IMG/VR virus record: IMGVR_UViG_3300031974_000948
Location: 1-23,902 of that record
DNA: 23,902 bases
Direction: 5' to 3' (one strand)
From: a virus
Shown: positions 7,475 to 15,278 of the stretch, in pieces
Layout of the letters: each line of letters opens with the position of its first letter
Numbering within the stretch: the first letter of the stretch is position 1
Translations under genes and position numbers: made by a program
Notes under the pieces: generated by a model
Database searches by the model: none
What the model saw: only the letters and a program-made list of their open reading frames with translations
What the model was told of the DNA's origin: nothing

Positions 7475-10400
7475 CTATAAATCTTCAAATCTAATTATAT
7501 ACCCTTTACCCTTTTTGTACCCACCAACTCTATAACCTTGAAAATCTCTTTCTCTGTGTCTATATCTAATTCCATCTTCTTTAGCTTTTAATGCTGCTGT
7601 AAGTATTGCTATATCACTTAAAACACGCATTCCTGATTGTGGTTGCATTGCTAATGCTCTATTTAAGTCTGATGGATTAGCATTCATTAATATAGCTGCA
7701 TTGTCTGCAAACTGAGGACTTGTATTTGAAGCACCTGTTAATCCATATCTTCTTTGTTTTTTAGGAGCTATGTTGTCATTTATTCTAGCCATTCTTAGTT
7801 TTCCTTCGCCTTCATCAACAAACATAACACCAGTTCCTGTTTTTCTAGTTACATTTCTTACTTCTCCACCAGATTTTGTTGTAAGGCTTATTCCATTTTT
7901 TTGTATCTTTCCACTTTTTGTATTAACTTTTAGTGCCATCATCTCTGTAGGAAGAGCAGGATCGTTAAATTCAAATAAAACAGAGTTTTTACCATATTGA
8001 GTATTGCTTGCATAGATTCTTCTTCTAGTGTCTGTTCTACGATCTCTTGTTTGATTTACTCCACGTAGTCTAGGTTGTCTAACTTCTATATAATACCCAC
8101 CTGCTTTTTGTCTAAAGTTTAATTGTTGTGATTCATCAACTTTAAAACTTAACCTAACTAAACCACTGTCTGTACTTCTTGCAGATTGTCTATTCTTATT
8201 GCCTTGATTAGAAACTGCTTTTAATTTTCCAGATACAGCACTAACAGAAACATCTTTATCTACTGTTAAGCTATCAAAGTACCCCTTGTTTTTACCTTTC
8301 TCTAGCAATGCTTGATTAATTAATTTTTGTTGTAATCCACCACTAGTTCCCCTTCCACCAAAATACTGACCTCTTACTCTTCCTGTTTGAGCTTCTATAA
8401 TGTCTTGAACTTGTAAAAGTTGATCAGCTAAAGTACCTTTAGCTGCTGCTCCAGAACCTACAAACTGTCCACCAGCACTTCTTCCTAGAAATAAATTTTT
8501 AACATCGTCTATGTCAACAGCACCTTTATTTTTTGTAGTGTTTACAAGCCTGCCATTTTTTACTGTTATAAAATCTTCTGAATAGAATTTTTTACCAAAA
8601 AGCCTGTTGGTCTTTATATCAATTTGTCTTCTAGCTTCTTCTATTTTTATACTTATATCTAACTGTCTTTTACTTAAACTTCCTGCTGTATCACCTTGTT
8701 TTTGTAATCCAGCAAGTATTGTTTTATAATTAGATTTAGTAACAATATCGTCACCAACAAATATTGGATTTTCTCTAAATAATTGTTTTTCTCTTTCAAC
8801 TCCAAATTTATCTATATACTTTTCTACACCGGTAACATCTCTACTAACTAACATTCCTGAACTAGAGAATGATTTATCTCTAGCTAATCGTTCTATTAAG
8901 TTTGCTTGTGCTGCGGTAGCACCGCCTCCTCCACCGCCAGACAGACCACCAGCTTTAAACTGTTTGTTATATCTCCTTATATCTTTATCAAGTTTCAATA
9001 TTTCGCTTTGTAATGTTCTTGCAGTATTTGTCATATCTTCTAAATCTTTTGCAAAGCTAGAAGTTATAACAGGGTTTCCTTTTGAATCAACTTTATATGT
9101 AATATTATTTGAAATATTGTATTGACTAGTTGCAATATTGCCACCTTTGGTCGTTACCCATTTACCTTTAGAATCGTCCCAAACTCGCATATCTTTTAAA
9201 GTTATATCTCTCTCTACTTGACCCCTAAGTTGTTTATTAACTTCTGCAAGCTCTCTTTGTGTTAATCTAATTCCATCTTTTTTAAGTTGAGGTAACATAT
9301 TTTGTATTTGTTTATCTGAAAGATCTGAATAACCTTTTGCTCTTGCTGCGGTATACGTTCCACCAAGACTATACATTTGTCTTTCACCATATTCTATATC
9401 CATAATCCTTTCAAATCTTTTAAGGTCTAGAACTACTGCATTAGTTACTTTATTTCCTTTAAATTTAAAATCTATAACTCCTTCAGCTCTAGCATATTTC
9501 AATTGCTCTCTAGTCTCTTTAGTCATTTTTATCATTCCTAAATCTAATATATTATGTTCAGCAATTTTTACTTCAGCAGTATCTAGTACTGAAGATTTGT
9601 ATCTGTTACCTTTTCCAGCTATATACCTAGCTCTACCTTTATCAGAAGCTTTTAACATTCTCATATCTGCAACAATAGGTATTTGACCTGTGTCTAAAGA
9701 AACTCCGACATCATATTCTTTTGATCTAGTTCTTTTGTACTCTGAAACTTCTTCAGTTTTATACTTACCTCTAGGTCTGTAATTCTTACCTCTACGTTTA
9801 GAGTCTTTAGTCTTTTGAGGTGGTTTACGTTTGTAACCTTTTACTTTATGAGTTTCTTTTACTAAAGACTTACGACCTCCATATAAAAATTCCATACTGG
9901 CTTTTGCTCCTGCTTCTAAAGCTTCGTCATATGTACTTTCAGGTAGTCCATAGTATCCACCCATTTGTCTACCTTTATCACCTCTGTAAGTCATATCTGC
10001 AGTCTTTTTTCTTCTTCCGTCATATTTATTACCAGCTTTAATATTTTTTTGTTCAGTTCTACTTAACTTCCAACCAAATTTTGCAGACTTATCTTTAGTA
10101 AAACTCCAATTTAAAGCATTTTCTGTAGCAAATTCATCTTCAATAAAATTATCACCAACTGTTCTACCTTTAATGACTCTACCTTTACTATCTCTTTTAA
10201 CTCTTTCTGGTCTAAACTCTTGTTCTGCTTTAACACGTTCACCATCTTTAGAAAGCCAAACTTTATACATAGCTTTAGCTCTTTGACTTTCATTAATTTG
10301 TAAAATTGATTTAGTTGCTAAACTTCCTAATCCGTGAGGGTCTACTATTTCAGCAATTTTCTTTATTGCAGGAGCGTATAATTTTGCTGTAAACCTAAGA

Positions 10401-11191
10401 GCTTTTTGAGCAAAGAAACTAGGAGGATAGACTTTATCATTCTCTCCAGTCGTTGGATCAAAAAGTATACCACCATAGTTAGCAATCCATACATACGGTG
10501 CTTTATCGGCAACCATAACTCCGGGTGCAGAAGAACCAGCTGTAACTGTATATCTAGCAATAGTTTTACTATCTGGATTAAACTCTGGTTGTAACATTTG
10601 TACAGAACCAGCTAAGTTGTTTGGTGAAAATTGAATAGGATTTGTAGAACCTTTGAGTTGCATTGTAAAGCTTTCTCTAGGAGCTGTAGCTTGCATACCT
10701 AAAGCTAAACTTTTTTGCATCATTAGAAATACATTTCCTGAAGCATTTACATTAAAAAGCTTTTGATATTTATTTGTTGTTTTTCTTCCGAATATCCTCA
10801 TTGAAGGTTTTTTTTTGATACCGTGTATTTTTCTGTTCATCATACCTCCGATTCTTGCTCTTACTAATCTAAGAGCAATGTTGTTTGCTGGAGGTAATAT
10901 TAAGTTTGTAGCTAAACCAGCAGCTCTACCAAATGCACGATTAATTACACGTTTTTTTACATTTCTATTCATAACAGCATTAACGTCACGAGCTAGTCTG
11001 TTATATTTTAGAATTTCATTTCTAGCAGATCTTATACCGCCTGCATTTTTAGGAGCTAAAGCAATTACAAAACCTGATCTGCTAGATATATTTCTTGCAA
11101 TAGAAGATATTTTATTTGTTAAAGACCAATTGCCTTTTGTACCTTTTACTCTATGGTCGTTTTCGTTTTTAGTCCTGTATCCGAACACCAA
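7475..11191 (-). CDS. giant neck protein: HK97 gp10-like domain with a ~950-aa basic extension
   Basis: This 1238-aa protein sits where HK97-type phages encode a gp10-like neck protein of roughly 100-150 aa. Residues about 150-285 look like that domain: KSLALGMQATAPRESF, NNLAGSVQ, APYVWIANYGG and YPPSFFAQKALRFTAKLY follow the order of the family (helix, AP-R, L-SI, Y-W-E-G, PP-F--A). Residues 1-140 are very basic with an Ala/Leu-rich helix. The extension from 290 to 1238 is Lys/Arg-rich, has a clustered basic tract at 449-478, helical stretches at 712-746 and 835-865, and a SGGGGGG hinge at 751-757. The start is TTG with GGGAG eight bases upstream, itself overlapping the stop of the adaptor gene. 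No catalytic motif is recognised in the extension. An ejected or DNA-contacting virion protein is conceivable. Confidence 0.75.
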   Translation of the reverse strand: MVFGYRTKNENDHRVKGTKGNWSLTNKISSIARNISSRSGFVIALAPKNAGGIRSARNEILKYNRLARDVNAVMNRNVKKRVINRAFGRAAGLATNLILPPANNIALRLVRARIGGMMNRKIHGIKKKPSMRIFGRKTTNKYQKLFNVNASGNVFLMMQKSLALGMQATAPRESFTMQLKGSTNPIQFSPNNLAGSVQMLQPEFNPDSKTIARYTVTAGSSAPGVMVADKAPYVWIANYGGILFDPTTGENDKVYPPSFFAQKALRFTAKLYAPAIKKIAEIVDPHGLGSLATKSILQINESQRAKAMYKVWLSKDGERVKAEQEFRPERVKRDSKGRVIKGRTVGDNFIEDEFATENALNWSFTKDKSAKFGWKLSRTEQKNIKAGNKYDGRRKKTADMTYRGDKGRQMGGYYGLPESTYDEALEAGAKASMEFLYGGRKSLVKETHKVKGYKRKPPQKTKDSKRRGKNYRPRGKYKTEEVSEYKRTRSKEYDVGVSLDTGQIPIVADMRMLKASDKGRARYIAGKGNRYKSSVLDTAEVKIAEHNILDLGMIKMTKETREQLKYARAEGVIDFKFKGNKVTNAVVLDLKRFERIMDIEYGERQMYSLGGTYTAARAKGYSDLSDKQIQNMLPQLKKDGIRLTQRELAEVNKQLRGQVERDITLKDMRVWDDSKGKWVTTKGGNIATSQYNISNNITYKVDSKGNPVITSSFAKDLEDMTNTARTLQSEILKLDKDIRRYNKQFKAGGLSGGGGGGATAAQANLIERLARDKSFSSSGMLVSRDVTGVEKYIDKFGVEREKQLFRENPIFVGDDIVTKSNYKTILAGLQKQGDTAGSLSKRQLDISIKIEEARRQIDIKTNRLFGKKFYSEDFITVKNGRLVNTTKNKGAVDIDDVKNLFLGRSAGGQFVGSGAAAKGTLADQLLQVQDIIEAQTGRVRGQYFGGRGTSGGLQQKLINQALLEKGKNKGYFDSLTVDKDVSVSAVSGKLKAVSNQGNKNRQSARSTDSGLVRLSFKVDESQQLNFRQKAGGYYIEVRQPRLRGVNQTRDRRTDTRRRIYASNTQYGKNSVLFEFNDPALPTEMMALKVNTKSGKIQKNGISLTTKSGGEVRNVTRKTGTGVMFVDEGEGKLRMARINDNIAPKKQRRYGLTGASNTSPQFADNAAILMNANPSDLNRALAMQPQSGMRVLSDIAILTAALKAKEDGIRYRHRERDFQGYRVGGYKKGKGYIIRFEDL

Positions 11192-11196
11192 AGGTT

Positions 11197-11547
11197 TTAC
11201 TCCCTATAGAGACAACTTATTACAGTATAACAGTCTTCACTTTTAGCATTTCTTGCTGTATAAACACCTGTTATTTCATAATATTGTGAATTTTCTTTTA
11301 TTCTGTCATTAGCTTTTACATTTACAGTGTCATCAAAATAAATAGTAATAGACTCAATAATAGTGTTTCTTCCATCTCTGTCCTCAACACTACCATTTCT
11401 AATTACCCTACACTTTACATCTGTTTGATTATCTTGCCAGTCTGATGTTAAGTTACCTCTATCATCTACACCAGAAGCAGAGTGTCTTTGAATTGTTACA
11501 GTATCGTCTAAATAATGATTGTTAAGAGTCATATTGTAATGATACAA
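11197..11547 (-). CDS. head-tail adaptor (HK97 gp9 / SPP1 gp16-like stopper)
   Basis: This protein of 116 aa matches the phage head-tail joining family in size and pattern: LDDTVTIQRHSASGVDDRGN, a WQDNQTDVKCRVI segment, IYFDDTVNVKANDRIKENSQYYEITGVY and a C-terminal strand. The family forms a ring under the portal and connector that closes the DNA channel. The TTG start at 11547 lies five bases after AGAGG; an ATG five codons later is the alternative. The stop overlaps the ribosome site of the giant neck gene, so the two are likely co-translated. Location between connector and neck protein agrees, although three non-structural genes separate it from the connector. Confidence 0.85.
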   Translation of the reverse strand: MYHYNMTLNNHYLDDTVTIQRHSASGVDDRGNLTSDWQDNQTDVKCRVIRNGSVEDRDGRNTIIESITIYFDDTVNVKANDRIKENSQYYEITGVYTARNAKSEDCYTVISCLYRE

Positions 11548-11562
11548 TAAAACCTCTGTTGA

Positions 11563-11895
11563 TTAGAAGAAATCGTCTATGAAGATAGGTCCATATTCAC
11601 CATAAGACACTGAATATATACTATGACCAAAAAAATCTAACGCCATTTGCCAAGCTTGATCGTTCTTTGTCATACCAGTATCGTACTCATCTTCCCAATC
11701 AATACTTTTATCATCTATATATTCGTTAAATAAATTATTAACAATTATACCTTGTGAATAAGCAACACACTCACCTAGATTAGGAACTGATGCTATACCT
11801 AATATTGCATTGTCGTGTCCTTCTAAAAATTCTGCTTCAGGATTTGCATCCTGTATATATCTAATTACTTCCTGTATCTTTTCTTCTTGATTCAT
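11563..11895 (-). CDS. small conserved phage protein of unknown function
   Basis: This 110-aa acidic protein has the pattern GHDNAILGIAS ... CVAYS ... DTGMTKNDQAWQMALDFFGHSIYSVSYGEYGPIFIDD. It resembles a widespread small phage protein (D-A-I-G, then VAY, then MT-EEA-E-F-FN--GAYVGE-TP-F), recalled from memory and of no known function. The ATG overlaps the end of the HNH gene by 35 bases and has AAAGGA seven bases upstream. It is the last gene of a three-gene insert between connector and adaptor and has no evident structural role. Confidence 0.75.
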   Translation of the reverse strand: MNQEEKIQEVIRYIQDANPEAEFLEGHDNAILGIASVPNLGECVAYSQGIIVNNLFNEYIDDKSIDWEDEYDTGMTKNDQAWQMALDFFGHSIYSVSYGEYGPIFIDDFF

Positions 11896-12166
11896 TCCAT
11901 TTTCCTTTCAAATAAGCAGTAAGAAGCATCCTTACAGCATACGAGCTTCCCTGTTGTTTTCTACCATCGTAGATATCGTGATGAGTCATACATAACACTG
12001 CAACATTTTCAGGATTGTATTTTCTTTCTTCATTACCACCCATTCCTTTGCCGTGTATATGAGCCAACTGTAATTGTGACCTTGCTCCACACTCAGCCCA
12101 TTCACATTTATTACCCGCTCTCATAAATGCCATAAGTCTAAGTTTGGTCATACGTTCATCAGCCAT
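11861..12166 (-). CDS. HNH endonuclease
   Basis: From the ATG at 12166 the product is 101 aa: MADERMTKLRLMAFMRAGNK, then CEWAEC (C21, C26), LQLAHIHGKGMGG (H36, H38), NPENVAVLC (N54, C59) and THHD (H62, H63). This is a complete HNH beta-beta-alpha-metal nuclease. In many cos phages a small HNH protein works with the large terminase to cut DNA at cos, but this one lies far from terL and could instead be a free-standing homing-type nuclease. A GTG at 12181 would add five residues. No Shine-Dalgarno sequence is present for either start. TATAAT ends six bases before the ATG, so the mRNA may be leaderless. The gene overlaps the next one by 35 bases. Confidence 0.85.
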   Translation of the reverse strand: MADERMTKLRLMAFMRAGNKCEWAECGARSQLQLAHIHGKGMGGNEERKYNPENVAVLCMTHHDIYDGRKQQGSSYAVRMLLTAYLKGKWNESRRKDTGSN

Positions 12167-12172
12167 AAAGAC

Positions 12173-12178
12173 ATTATA
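12173..12178 (-). promoter_or_regulatory. candidate -10 box of a leaderless promoter for the HNH gene
   Basis: A perfect TATAAT on the minus strand is followed by six bases and ATG, so transcription starting at the usual distance would begin at the start codon itself. The gene lacks a ribosome site, unlike most neighbours, and a terminator lies just upstream, which would require a new promoter. No convincing -35 box is seen in the T-rich upstream stretch. Confidence 0.45.
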
Positions 12179-12185
12179 CACATAT

Positions 12186-12217
12186 AGAAAAGAAAAACTG
12201 GGTACTAGACCCAGTTT
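12186..12217 (-). terminator. rho-independent terminator
   Basis: On the minus strand a perfect 9-bp stem AAACTGGGT/ACCCAGTTT with a 5-base loop (arms 12209-12217 and 12195-12203) runs into a T-rich tail, TTTTTCTTTT. It lies after the HTH/zinc-ribbon gene and before the HNH gene. It would stop or reduce read-through from the head genes into the HNH and tail genes unless there is antitermination or a new promoter. Confidence 0.75.
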
Positions 12218-12249
12218 CTCTAATCAATTAAGGAGGCTACTTATGTTCT

Positions 12250-12369
12250 ATGAAAGGATTGGTTAAATCCTTAAGATCATTTATAACCAGATTTAATTAT
12301 AAGCATATAGTTTATTTTATGCCAAGCTCTTTTCTCGATTTGCTTTTCTATGACAAAGAGCGCATATAG
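12250..12369 (+). CDS. possible plus-strand 39-aa ORF (doubtful)
   Basis: The only plus-strand signal of note is a perfect AGGAGG (12231-12236) in the gap between the zinc-ribbon and HNH genes. It is followed by ATG at 12243 (seven codons only) and ATG at 12250 (39 codons, MKGLVKSLRSFITRFNYKHI...). The ribosome site is well spaced for the first ATG and far from the second. The ORF's 3' half is antisense to the end of the zinc-ribbon gene. Translation is uncertain. Confidence 0.2.
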   Translation: MKGLVKSLRSFITRFNYKHIVYFMPSSFLDLLFYDKERI

Positions 12370-12961
12370 ATTCTCTTTGGTTTTTAACTTTTTTAGATTT
12401 GTTAAATTTATTTAAAGGTTTTTCTTTTGCACAAAGTAAACAAGTTTTCATATTTTCTTCAGATTTTAAAACTTCTTTATATTGTTTTGTAGCTTCTCTA
12501 AGTGATACTAAACAAACTTTACAATACTGAGTGTAACCACTTTTATACTTTTGAGAAGGTTCAAAATCTGATACAGATTTTTCTTCTTGACATTCTAAAC
12601 ATTTTTTCCATTCAGGATTCCAAGATAATTTATCTGCTTTTGTTTTAGCTTCTTCTACTCTTTCAACAAGTTCGGGCATATCTTTCATCCAAGCTTTAAA
12701 CCGTTCATACCCAATAGGAAGTTCTTCGTATGTTTTAGAAGTCGTTAAAGAACCTTTACCTTGAGATATTCTGTCTAAAACAATTTGAGCTATTTCTGAA
12801 TTATAAGCTGACCTAGGAGCAATTCCTGCTTGCTCTCTTAATTGTCTAACTCTTTCGTCTGAGACTCCCCATTCTTCTGCCCATAATGATAATTTTTTAT
12901 GGGGATCTTTTAAGAAAAGTTCTCTTGCTTCTTCTACTGTAGGCGCTATTCTATTTGGCAT
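12317..12961 (-). CDS. HTH protein with two zinc ribbons (DNA-binding, function unknown)
   Basis: This 214-aa protein begins with a helix-turn-helix-like segment (LSLWAEEWGVSDERVRQLRE, about 24-43). A second helical unit follows at about 71-105. It then has two similar CxxC...CxxC modules: C121/C124 with C147/C150, and C174/C177 with C200/C203. Each has the spacing CxxC-x-EK-x(4)-F-x(n)-C-x2-C seen beside HNH nucleases in phages, but no HNH core is present. It may be a site-specific DNA-binding protein, a regulator, or the recognition half of a split endonuclease acting with the downstream HNH protein; a terminase small-subunit role is conceivable but unsupported. A strong AGGAGG lies before the ATG. 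A terminator follows the gene. Confidence 0.7.
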   Translation of the reverse strand: MPNRIAPTVEEARELFLKDPHKKLSLWAEEWGVSDERVRQLREQAGIAPRSAYNSEIAQIVLDRISQGKGSLTTSKTYEELPIGYERFKAWMKDMPELVERVEEAKTKADKLSWNPEWKKCLECQEEKSVSDFEPSQKYKSGYTQYCKVCLVSLREATKQYKEVLKSEENMKTCLLCAKEKPLNKFNKSKKVKNQRESICALCHRKANREKSLA

Positions 12962-12979
12962 TGTTCCTCCTAACTAACC

Positions 12980-13630
12980 TTACTCGAAAAATATCCTTTT
13001 ATAAGGCATTAAAGCTGTTATATCAAAAGCACTTAAAACAGGACTAAGTGTATTAGTAAGGGGATCTGAACCATAAGAAAGAGATAAGTCCCCTATTGAC
13101 TCACTTGTTACGTTATAAAAATTACCTTTATTGTCGGTAGCTGATTTGTGTGAATCTAATTGTTCATTTTTCTGTATAGCAGAAAGTTGTAAAGTATTGT
13201 TTACTAATCTTCCAGCCATTCTTGCTGCAGTGTATTTTATAACATCAGGCATAGTTTGATATCCAGCTGCATAAACAACTGTAATGTTTTGCATTCTAGC
13301 ATCAGACCATCTTGACTTACCTGTTTTAACTAGATATCCTTCTTCTAGATAGGCAACATAATCTCTACTGTTACCTTCTGCTAAAGTAAATCCATCTTCA
13401 GTTACAGAAGTCATACTAACTACAGGACTCACTTTTAAAAATAAATGAGTTCTTTCTTTACCGTCAAATGTTTCAGTTATTGAAGAATTATATTCAGGAT
13501 CATATCCTAAAAATCTCTTTATAGCTGACTCACAATAAGGGATATAAACATTAGTTATATCTGTCTTAAGTGCAGTTGAATAATCTAATTGAACTATTGA
13601 TTCAACATCAGATACAGTGCATAGAGCCAT
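12980..13630 (-). CDS. head-tail connector (HK97 gp6-like)
   Basis: This 216-aa protein is the likely first ring below the portal. It opens MALCTVSDVESIVQLDYSTA, followed by NVYIPYCESAIKRFLGYDPE, and has DGKERTHLFLKVSPVVSMTSVTEDGF, VVYAAGYQTMPDVIKYTAARMAGRLV: the N-terminal helices, central beta insertion and YxAGY...P..I..A helix typical of gp6-like connectors. It is longer than the minimal family, with a C-terminal tail (SYGSDPLTNTLSPVLSAFDI). The ATG has AAGGAG six bases upstream. It follows the capsid and 86-aa genes, as expected for this module. Confidence 0.85.
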   Translation of the reverse strand: MALCTVSDVESIVQLDYSTALKTDITNVYIPYCESAIKRFLGYDPEYNSSITETFDGKERTHLFLKVSPVVSMTSVTEDGFTLAEGNSRDYVAYLEEGYLVKTGKSRWSDARMQNITVVYAAGYQTMPDVIKYTAARMAGRLVNNTLQLSAIQKNEQLDSHKSATDNKGNFYNVTSESIGDLSLSYGSDPLTNTLSPVLSAFDITALMPYKRIFFE

Positions 13631-13640
13631 TTAGGACTCC

Positions 13641-13901
13641 TTACTTGTCTTCAGTATCTTTTGGCTTGACAGCCTTATTTTCTATTTCTTTTGATTCGGC
13701 AGCTTTTTTAGGTGCAGCTTTCTTTTTAGCAGGAGCTTTTTCTTTCTTACCCCAACCTTGCTCTTTTAACCAAGCTTCAGGATATTCTCTTCCTGCTTTG
13801 GCTACAAGTGCAGCATTACCTGATGGTGCATCTTGAAGATTACCTTCAAAAATTGTTCCATCTTCTAGCTTCCAAATATTTTTTTCTACTACTACGAACA
13901 T
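13641..13901 (-). CDS. small protein with a Lys/Ala-rich C-terminal tail
   Basis: This 86-aa protein has a compact N-terminal part (MFVVVEKNIWKLEDGTIFEG ... REYPEAWLKEQGWGKK) and a histone-like tail of lysine, alanine and proline from about residue 53 on (KKEKAPAKKKAAPKKAAESK). Small proteins with such a layout often sit just after the capsid gene and may bind DNA or the head vertex, but no family is recognised. The ATG has only a distant GAGG. A possible promoter, TTGAGA and TATATA spaced by 18 bases (13933-13904), lies right upstream, after the capsid-gene hairpin. Confidence 0.7.
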   Translation of the reverse strand: MFVVVEKNIWKLEDGTIFEGNLQDAPSGNAALVAKAGREYPEAWLKEQGWGKKEKAPAKKKAAPKKAAESKEIENKAVKPKDTEDK

Positions 13902-13939
13902 AATTATATATTACCTCATCTACTCAATTCTCAAATAGT

Positions 13940-13965
13940 AAAGCGGTAGATAAATCTACCGCTTT
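13940..13965 (-). terminator. hairpin downstream of the capsid gene (terminator-like)
   Basis: A perfect 11-bp stem AAAGCGGTAGA/TCTACCGCTTT around a 4-base loop lies 22 bases after the capsid stop codon. On the minus strand it is followed by a broken T-run (TTTACTATTTG), so termination may be partial. Such a structure would favour capsid mRNA over downstream genes or protect its 3' end. Confidence 0.6.
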
Positions 13966-13980
13966 GACTATACACTATTT

Positions 13981-13999
13981 ACAAACTTTAGAAGTTTGT
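13981..13999 (-). other. short hairpin spanning the capsid stop codon
   Basis: ACAAACTT and AAGTTTGT form a perfect 8-bp stem with a 3-base loop. The TAA of the capsid gene lies at the loop and second arm. It stands directly before the stronger 11-bp hairpin and may add to mRNA 3'-end protection. It could also be chance in AT-rich DNA. Confidence 0.35.
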
Positions 14000-15241
14000 T
14001 ATAGAACAGAAACTTTCAGCTCTATAAATAGGGAAACCTAATCTCATTGTCAATCTAATTGCCAATTGATTCTTCGCAAAGAAGTCACTATGGCTATCAG
14101 AGACAGCAAGATCTACCCCTTGTCTCATCACAACGTGTGCAGCTTCGCCACCACTGAATTTACCGACTAATGCGGTACCTTCAGCAATAACAGTTGATGG
14201 AACAACTTTTAGACCCCAAATTCTTGGAGCAGCATCAGCACCGAATCCACCTGCAACGACAAACAATGGGTTCTTAGAACCTGATGTTGTTATGTCAGAA
14301 ACGGATGTTACGATTTGGTACCAGTCTGAAGGATGCATCACAATAGCGTCTGCTTCTGTGAAGGCATCTTTTCTAATTTCTGTAATGGCTTGGTAAATCT
14401 GTCCAAGTCTTCCTAATTCACCAGCATATGGTAAAGCGTAATCAAATGTATTGATTCCGGATTTATTTAATATACCTGTTAGGTTTGGAGCAGAACCATC
14501 ACCATTAATAAGTTGATTGTCCATATTAAGCTTCATCATTGTTGAGAGACGAGAGTTTACATAACCTTGAACACCTGCTACATCTGCGAGCAATTCATCA
14601 GTAACTGGCAAGAATGTTGCCATTTTTCTGATGGATTCTGTTCTCTCAGTGAATGCTAAGGCACCTTCATTAGATGTACTAATGTCAGCAGCTTCAGCAA
14701 CTGATCCAGCATTGTTTGTGAAAGTGGTTTCTTCGAGATAGACATATGCATTTTGGTTTGTTTCGATTTGATCGAATAATCCAATAACGCTATCTGGATC
14801 TCTAAGAGCAGTTTCTAAAATGCCCGGAGTTCTGAGAGACTCTGGCGGATAACCAGTTGTGTTTAAAGTTGTTTTATACTCATATGGGGAAAAATCACCT
14901 TTAGAGTCAACACCTTTAACTCCCTGATTTGTATATGCATTATATGCATCTGAATCAGTTAGTTGTTCACCAATTGTTTTAAAGCCTTTTGGCTCTTCAA
15001 CTGGTGGAACAGGCATTGAGTTCACAGGTTGGTTTTCTATTTCGAGAGCTTTTGCGTTAGCACTTTTTGTTTCTTCGATTTTGAGATCTTCGACCATATT
15101 TGCTAGATCAGTATTAGCTTTCGCAATACTTTCTTTTTGATCAGCAGTATATTTGCCGTTTTCATCTGCACCCTCGAAGATACTTTTTAGTTCTTCACGC
15201 GATTTTACGATCTGTTCTTTCAGTTCGTTAACTTTACTCAC
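13988..15241 (-). CDS. major capsid protein (HK97 fold)
   Basis: This 417-aa protein shows the HK97-type order. An N-terminal delta-like coiled coil (residues 1-65, MSKVNELKEQIVKSREELKS) is expected to act as an internal scaffold and be cleaved by the protease. A linker with PVPPVEEP follows. Then come the capsid domains: YVYLEETTFTNNAGSVAEAA, RTESIRKMATFLPVTDELLAD, LNMDNQLINGDGSAPNLTGI, EADAIVMHPSDWYQI, APRIWGLKVVPS and a final AIRLTMRLGFPIYR. The start is GTG with GTAGGAGA upstream. The gene uses a richer codon choice than its neighbours, fitting high expression. It follows the protease gene and shares a leader motif with the major tail protein gene. Confidence 0.95.
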   Translation of the reverse strand: MSKVNELKEQIVKSREELKSIFEGADENGKYTADQKESIAKANTDLANMVEDLKIEETKSANAKALEIENQPVNSMPVPPVEEPKGFKTIGEQLTDSDAYNAYTNQGVKGVDSKGDFSPYEYKTTLNTTGYPPESLRTPGILETALRDPDSVIGLFDQIETNQNAYVYLEETTFTNNAGSVAEAADISTSNEGALAFTERTESIRKMATFLPVTDELLADVAGVQGYVNSRLSTMMKLNMDNQLINGDGSAPNLTGILNKSGINTFDYALPYAGELGRLGQIYQAITEIRKDAFTEADAIVMHPSDWYQIVTSVSDITTSGSKNPLFVVAGGFGADAAPRIWGLKVVPSTVIAEGTALVGKFSGGEAAHVVMRQGVDLAVSDSHSDFFAKNQLAIRLTMRLGFPIYRAESFCSITNF

Positions 15242-15264
15242 TATTTATCTCCTACGATAATTAT

Positions 15265-15278
15265 TACTTATACTTCAA
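15265..15278 (-). repeat. 14-bp motif shared with the tail-protein leader
   Basis: TTGAAGTATAAGTA on the minus strand, identical to 6645-6658. Here it overlaps the last codons and stop of the protease gene and lies 23 nt before the GTG of the capsid gene, with the same GTAGGAGA ribosome site in between. It may be a late promoter or an expression enhancer for the two main structural proteins. Confidence 0.4.

Noticed and set aside
7475-10330. Extension of the neck protein as a polymorphic toxin or ADP-ribosyltransferase-type effector
   Set aside because: No catalytic motif of such families could be recognised; only basic composition, helices and a glycine hinge are visible.
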